This document shows, one piece after another, positions 58,911 to 64,000 of a DNA stretch of 64,000 nucleotides. Each line of letters starts with the position of its first letter. Positions within the stretch are counted from its first letter, which is position 1. The DNA comes from Coprinellus micaceus (taxonomy: Eukaryota; Basidiomycota; Agaricomycetes; Agaricales; Psathyrellaceae), in the NCBI GenBank assembly GCA_951394405.1, contig OX596346.1:1736001-1800000 (forward strand). Reading direction: 5' to 3'. Position numbers and translations under genes: made by a program. A model generated the notes under the pieces. That model saw only the letters and a list, made by a program, of their open reading frames with translations. It was not told where the DNA came from and did not search any database.

Positions 58911-60055
58911 TGAGTGGTGGTGGATGTGATAAGGGTTGGGGGTGATGTGAGGTGAAGTAGATGTTCTTGTAGACGGCTGGCTGGGCCAGGACCCGAGATA
59001 TTAAGTCTTTGGTGATTGATGGCGAGCATGGTATATTGCCGGCCATGCTGAGACGACGCTGTGCTAGCGCAAGGCGGGAGGCATGAGGCGACGGCGTTCT
59101 GGGTTCCACCTTCCAAGGCAGTACGTCATTTCACTTCAGGAGGAATGACCGGCGACTGTTGGTGAGTCAATTAAAGGTCACCTCGTGTCCGCGAAACCGA
59201 ATATGTTGTAGGCCATCGCACCGCAATGCCCTTTTGACCTTGTAATGGACTTTGCCACCTGAACAAGGCGCTGACAGGGGAATGTTCGTGTTGGGTGCGT
59301 GGCCGGCGATAACGCTCAATCGATAGCGGGATCATGAAGAGGCAATCCAAATGAAAATCTATGGCCCAATCTAGGTCCCCTATAACCCCTTAGTATTATT
59401 CACCGCGTAAGCTTGAAGGCTCACTCACTATTCAGGGTTAATGACGGTAGGGAAGAGAGATTGGTTGGCTGATGGCGGGAGAGTCGGCAAGTCGGGATCC
59501 CACGGTCGTGGCCCAGGCGCTTGGCTCTGACGGGCGCTTAAAATTGTAGGCTGTTATCAGCCTCAACATGCAGTCCTGTTCTGACCTTTCCAGCCTCAGG
59601 AATGATTCATATATGTCACGTCGCCCATATCAAGCCCTCATCGCGATCATACAAAATCAAACAACATTACGCCGCACACTGACCACAAGGGGTGATTGTG
59701 AGCAAAAGTATGACCGAACTATAGGTGCCAAACCTCTACACTTCATAAAGATTGAGGTGGGACTGAGAACGGCGCCCCACCACCCTCGATCGTCGCTTCA
59801 AATCGTCCCCCCATGATCATGGCTTATCCACCCTCGATCCTGCACTGTGGAGTCGCACAGACTGCTTCAAAAAATCTCAGCGTTCACAGAATGAAAATCT
59901 GCCCCAAATGCCGGGATATTTCCCGAGAAACGAACTGAATGGTCGGAGAAGGGTCCGATGGAGAATTGCCCCTATTCACAAATATTTCCCACGGTGGTAC
60001 AGTGACAAGTCGGGAAAATCCGACCGAATCTTGTTTTTTCACCAGCTGGCCAAAG
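58911..60055. promoter_or_regulatory. Divergent upstream region of AAA-like gene and SHMT
   Basis: About 1.1 kb between divergent starts. The SHMT side contains upstream ATGs at 59568, 59908 and 59939; the one at 59939 is in frame with SHMT but encodes an acidic start unlike a targeting signal, so it is probably leader. No clear gene is seen. Confidence 0.45.
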
Positions 60056-61797
60056 ATGTTGCGATTGCTGACTCGCCCCTTGCTCAATACCCCCATCACA
60101 AAGTCTCATCGATTCATCTACAGGACAATGGCCACCGCCAATACCCCCAGCTTTGTGCGTATACACTCTGGGAGACGACGGCGAGCCCACTGACACGTCG
60201 TACAGAACAAGGTCCTCTACGCTCCTCTCGCGGAGACCGATCCCGAAATCAAGAACATCATCGACAAGGAGACATGGCGGCAGTTCACCGGGCTTGAGCT
60301 CATCGCTTCAGAGGTCAGTTAAAAGCCCTCTGTTGCAGCGGACGTGGCATACTCAACCCGGGGTGCCACAGAACTTGACCAGCGCGTCCACCATGGAGGC
60401 CAACGGCTCCATTTTGACCAACAAGTACTCCGAGGGTCTCCCCAACGCCCGCTACTACGGTGGTAACGAGTACATCGACGAGCTTGAGCAGCTCTGCCGC
60501 AAGCGTGCTCTTGAGGCCTTCAACCTTGACCCCGCCAAGTGGGGTGTCAATGTCCAGCCCTACTCTGGCTCCACCGCCAACTTTGCTGCTTTGACCTCCC
60601 TCATTCAACCCCAGGATCGTCTTATGGGTCTTGGTCTCCCCGACGGTGGACATCTCACTCACGGCTACTACGTGGGTACCCCTATTTCGCGCAATGCGAA
60701 CCACCTCCGACTAACAATTCTGGTATACAGACCGCGAAGAAGAAAATGACCGCTTCCTCCATCTACTTCCAGTCCTTCCCCTACTCCATCGTTTCTGAGA
60801 CTGGCCTCATCGACTACAAGAAGCTCGATGAGACCGCCAAGGTCTACAAGCCCCGCCTTATTATCTGTGGTGCTTCTGCCTACCCCCGTGACTGGGAGTA
60901 CGACACTCTCCGCAAGACCGCCGACCGCGAGGGTGCTTGGCTCATGTGCGATATGGCCCACACCTCCGGCCTCATTGCTGCCCAGGAGCTTAACAGCCCC
61001 TTCGAATACTGCGACGTCGTCACTACTACCACCCACAAGACCCTGCGTGGCCCCCGTGCTGGTCTCATCTTCTTCAGGAGGGATCTCGAAAACGCCAAGG
61101 ACCTCGAGAAGAGGGTCAATGATGCTGTCTTCCCCGCGTGCCAGGGTGGGCCCCACAACAACACCATTGCTGCCGTCGCCACTGCTTTGAAGCAAGTCGC
61201 GTCCCCCGAGTGGAAGCAGTACGCCAAGCAGGTCATCGCCAACGCTAGGGCCCTCGCTGCTGCCCTCGTTGCCCACGGCTACAAGCTCCAAACCAGCGGC
61301 ACCGACAACCATCTCGTCCTTTGGGACTTGCGCCCCATTGGCCTCACTGGTAGCAAGGTCGAGAAGGTCTGCGACCTCATGGGCATCACCATTAACAGTC
61401 AGTCCCTTTCCCCACCTCATTTTCCGCCTGTAAGACTTGCTAAATCGCTCCTGCAGAGAACGCTGTTTCTGGCGATGCCTCTGCCCAGGTTCCCGGTGGT
61501 ATCCGTCTCGGCACCTCCGCCCTGACCTCCCGTGACATGAACGAGGCCGACGTCAAGCAGGTTGCCGAGTTCCTGCACCGTGCCGTCCAGATCTCGCTCA
61601 CCCTCCAGAAGGAGGCCGGCTCCAAGCTCCTCAAGGACTTCGTGCGGGTCGCCACCACCTCCGTTGAGGGCAACATTGGATACCAGCAGGTCAAGGAGCT
61701 CAGGGACGAGGTCCAGACCTTCGCTAAGCGCTTCCCTCTCCCTGGTGTTGACGTCGCCAACCTCCAGAAGCCTGAGGGTCTCCACGAGTACCTCTAA
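60056..61797 (+). CDS. SHM2: Serine hydroxymethyltransferase with two in-frame starts
   Basis: PLP enzyme converting serine and tetrahydrofolate to glycine and methylene-THF. Exons join to [80 protein letters not shown], the PLP lysine motif [40 protein letters not shown] and the C-terminal [15 protein letters not shown], ending HEYL. The cytosolic-type start is ATG 60128 (MATANTPSF) in a strong context (ACAATGG). Exactly 24 codons upstream and in frame lies ATG 60056, encoding [20 protein letters not shown] and IYRT, a basic acid-free presequence typical of mitochondrial import. One gene may thus make both forms. Codons are strongly C-ending, suggesting high expression. Four introns, all GT-AG. 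Confidence 0.95.
60128..60130 (+). promoter_or_regulatory. Second SHMT start codon (cytosolic form)
   Basis: ATG with A at -3 and G at +4, a stronger context than the ATG at 60056 (A at -3, T at +4). Leaky scanning past the first ATG, or a shorter transcript, would give a cytosolic enzyme. Confidence 0.6.
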
Positions 61798-62287
61798 GTT
61801 CTTTAGTGGAGCTGTGTAGCATCTAAAAGTTCCTCTCTTGCTTCGAAACCCTTACTCCCTCTTCCATCGTCGCCTCCCTCCATCCTCCTACCTCCCTAAA
61901 CCATTCTGTGGATTTCGTTTTCTTTTACTTACTGTATAGAGACGGACATTCAACATCGTCCGAGCCGGGGCTGCTCGATTATTTCAACGAAAATTACACG
62001 TAGTCGTAATGATCTCAACATCACTGTATCATACTCACAATTGCTTTCGATTTTATACGTATACACCAATGCATCGTAACACTGGACGCTTAGCGTGATT
62101 GGTGACAGCGATTGTGGCTGGGAGTAGGCTCAGCAGTCAGTGTGTCAGCTATTGTTGAACCTGGTGGCAAAGGCAGCACTGTGGCAATAGGGAAGAAGGA
62201 CGAAATGCGCTTGGCAGATGCTGACCCCGCCAGTCAAACAAAATGCAAAACTCCCGCGAAGGGCCGGCACCCCCGGCATAGGGTTAT
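61798..62287. other. SHMT 3' region and U6 upstream region
   Basis: The first 200 bases are pyrimidine- then AT-rich and fit the SHMT 3' untranslated region. Nothing resembling a TATA box stands at about 25-30 bases before the U6 start. No coding gene is seen. Confidence 0.45.
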
Positions 62288-62311
62288 GTCCCCTTCGGGG
62301 TGACATACGAA

Positions 62312-62342
<31 letters not shown>

Positions 62343-62407
62343 GGCCCCTGCACAAGGATGACACGCTTTCCCGGAGTGGTAGACCTACGGGTCTCAATAT
62401 TTATTTT
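62288..62407 (+). ncRNA. U6 spliceosomal snRNA gene
   Basis: U6 forms the catalytic core of the spliceosome. The 5' end folds as a short CCCC-TTCG-GGG hairpin. The central domain is near-perfectly conserved: AATTGGAACGATACAGAGA (ACAGAGA box at 62326-62332), AGATTAGCATGGCCCCTGCA (AGC triad at 62338-62340) and CAAGGATGACACGC for the intramolecular stem-loop. The 3' part has an extra hairpin GACC-TACG-GGTC at 62382-62393. A T4 run at 62404-62407 can act as the pol III stop. No intron interrupts the core, unlike some yeasts. The exact 5' end is estimated. Confidence 0.95.
62404..62407 (+). terminator. T4 pol III terminator of U6
   Basis: The run TTTT directly after the AT-rich 3' end of U6 is the minimal signal for RNA polymerase III termination. 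Confidence 0.55.
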
Positions 62408-64000
62408 GCTCGTTCTGCTTCTGGTTCACGTTTCATCTCTGCATTGCTGTAACCCTAATTCCTGAATTTCCTGATTCCTGGGTTTCAAGCTTGCAGGGCA
62501 TAGCAACATGCGTGTCCAAGCGTGTTTTGATCTCTTGTTCTGTTCCATCCATCGTCTCCCTAGCTGGCTATCAACGACTCGAGTGACGAGTCCTGCCAAG
62601 GGGACCCGACGGCGACACACGAGACCGGGCGACCTGGGGCGAGGGTCGTCAGTAGCTCTGGTATGCACTCCAAGTCTTCTAGTATGCAGCCCTCTCAAGT
62701 CGAGGGTCGCGGTGCCGTTGGAAACGGACTGGATTAGTTCCTAGTACGCTAGCCCTAGTTTCTGAGGCAAACCGGCGAGAGTTCCCTCCAACCTTGGGCC
62801 AACTCGCCGCGTCATTAGCATGGCAAGTTTCTTCCACACCACTTCCTGACATTTCCCCAAATGGTGCCCTTTAGTAGCCCTGCTGGAGCAAGGGTCCTAG
62901 GAACCGTTCGTGGCGGCGAGCGTGGGTGTAGGTCCTTCACAAACTCGGGACGATATCCAGACGATAACTCGACGATAACCAACAGATGTCGACTCCCACA
63001 GAGTCTACGTGAGTGACCTCGAGCAACCTGTTCAGGGCCGCACGATGAGCGGGCTTGGATCGAAAACCTTGTGAAGTGATAGCGGGCTCCGACGAGGTGC
63101 ATTTTCAAGGCGACGGGATATTCAGGTGGACGCTTGGAACCGTCTCGGACGGTCCTCAAACCCCGCTTCAGCCAAGTCTTCACCTCGCCATGACGGGTCC
63201 GATTTCCGAGCCTGACCGGACTGATAAGGTATGTGCCACCTCCACCCCGATTTCGAAGGAGCTACGTGACAAGTCGTTGACATTTGTTTGACCCAGGCAC
63301 TACTTCCAGCTGTCTCTTTGTGGCTGGTTTACCGGACGTCGAAAACTGAATAAGTCGACTCTCCCTCGTCCTAAGGTATCATTCGTCGAGACCTATGGAA
63401 CCCGAGACATCCAACGGAAGGACTGTGTGCAGGCGCTGTGAGGACCCGTCAGCATGCACGTTGCAGGGGGAACTCATGTTCAACTCCAGCCCGGGTTTCC
63501 CTCCTTGAGGGTGTATTCCACGCTGTCACCGTCTAATACATTGTGTCGACGTCGGCGCTCGATTCAACTTTTGGGTGGAACGGCTGCCGGACAGTCGCCT
63601 GGAAGCCACGGCCCTGAAAAACCCTGGGGCATGGGGGACACCTGACCCAGTATCAACCTGCCCCTCTAAGATGTACGTTGCTCCGAGTCCCTTCACGATA
63701 CAGTTGCCTAACTTACGAACTCTATCTTTCCTGGTAGAAACGCGAACGGTTTTTTGTTGGCGTACGTCCTTAAGCAGTTCCATCCCATCTCTCCCATGAT
63801 ATGCCCCGGCGCCAATGTTCCCAGTCTTCCTGTCAACAATCCACCTTTCGATTCCCCTGGATGTGATTCCGGAAATCAGAGGTAACGACTTGATGCCTTG
63901 GGCCTCCTCTCATGACCCCGTCTGTATAAAGTTCGTATAAAATTTGCCTCTGGGGTTCTCACCAGCTTTTGCTGCCCACATCCCACCCCGATCCGCCACC
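62408..64000. other. Unassigned region after U6
   Basis: About 1.6 kb with no gene I can name. Short frames on both strands are interrupted; the longest (minus strand 62815-63183, GTG start) has no recognisable motif. It does not match 18S, 28S or 5S rRNA landmarks I know. It could be non-coding RNA, a decayed gene, or a gene leader for something beyond the window. Confidence 0.4.
63936..63942 (+). promoter_or_regulatory. TATA-box candidate for a gene beyond the right edge
   Basis: TATAAAA at 63936-63942, preceded by TATAAA at 63924, followed about 25-40 bases later by a pyrimidine-rich CTCACCAGC stretch. This has the look of a core promoter pointing out of the window. Confidence 0.35.

Noticed and set aside
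59568..59816. Plus-strand frame of 82 codons upstream of SHMT
   Set aside because: No motif, no good context, and it lies in the SHMT promoter region.
62450..62458. TAACCCTAA, identical to a possible telomerase RNA template for TTAGGG repeats, in the non-coding region after U6
   Set aside because: A given 9-mer is expected about 0.5 times by chance in 64 kb over both strands, and this one lies about 40 bases after the U6 terminator, leaving no room for a separate promoter. A covariance search for the pseudoknot and three-way junction would be needed to revive it.
62508..63800. Suspected ribosomal RNA segment
   Set aside because: None of the conserved 18S, 28S or 5S landmarks I know could be found on either strand.

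Overview
The window reads as nuclear DNA of a filamentous basidiomycete, probably an Agaricomycete. Evidence: nearly every gene is split by many short GT-AG introns (about 50-60 bases), coding DNA is moderately GC-rich, genes are packed 100-900 bases apart on both strands, and the families are fungal (Zn2Cys6 regulator, NADPH oxidase, NACHT ATPase, P450, SPIN90/Ldb17). No genus is claimed. Genes were built by joining exons by eye; internal exon borders are approximate unless stated.

Layout. 0-1 kb: left-truncated NACHT P-loop gene with an apparent one-base frameshift in a G6 run. 1.6-4.9 kb (-): unrecognised multi-pass membrane protein with a very long disordered tail. 5.9-7.1 kb (-): unusual secreted charge-segregated protein. 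7.85-9.45 kb (-): ribosome-biogenesis WD40 protein SOF1. 9.7-12.7 kb (+): unrecognised, mostly disordered protein. 12.9-15.4 kb (+): cytochrome P450. 15.8-18.1 kb (-): Ldb17/Dip1/SPIN90 actin regulator. 18.9-20.2 kb (-): purine nucleoside phosphorylase. 20.5-21.1 kb: possible decayed gene. 21.5-25.9 kb (-): large Zn2Cys6 transcription factor with a roughly 3 kb gene-poor upstream region. 29.2-33.7 kb (-): Sds3-like subunit of a Sin3/HDAC complex. 34.3-36.4 kb (-): RTF1 of the Paf1 complex. 36.8-39.6 kb (+): biotin protein ligase carrying a large Thr/Lys repeat inside its catalytic domain. 39.7-51.4 kb (-): VPS26, VWA8, NADPH oxidase and an M20 amidohydrolase in a row. 51.7-55.4 kb (+): a small hypothetical protein and the HCS1/SMUBP2-type helicase. 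56.1-58.9 kb (-): unnamed AAA-like ATPase. 60.1-61.8 kb (+): serine hydroxymethyltransferase with a putative alternative mitochondrial start. 62.29-62.41 kb (+): U6 snRNA gene. The last 1.6 kb has no gene I can assign.

Most genes are housekeeping and unrelated to each other; I see no biosynthetic cluster, virus, CRISPR or clear mobile element. The strongest oddities are the repeat insertion in the biotin ligase, the two-start SHMT, the secreted charge-segregated protein, the orphan membrane protein with a giant tail, the frameshifted NACHT gene, and the interrupted reading frame at 20.5 kb.
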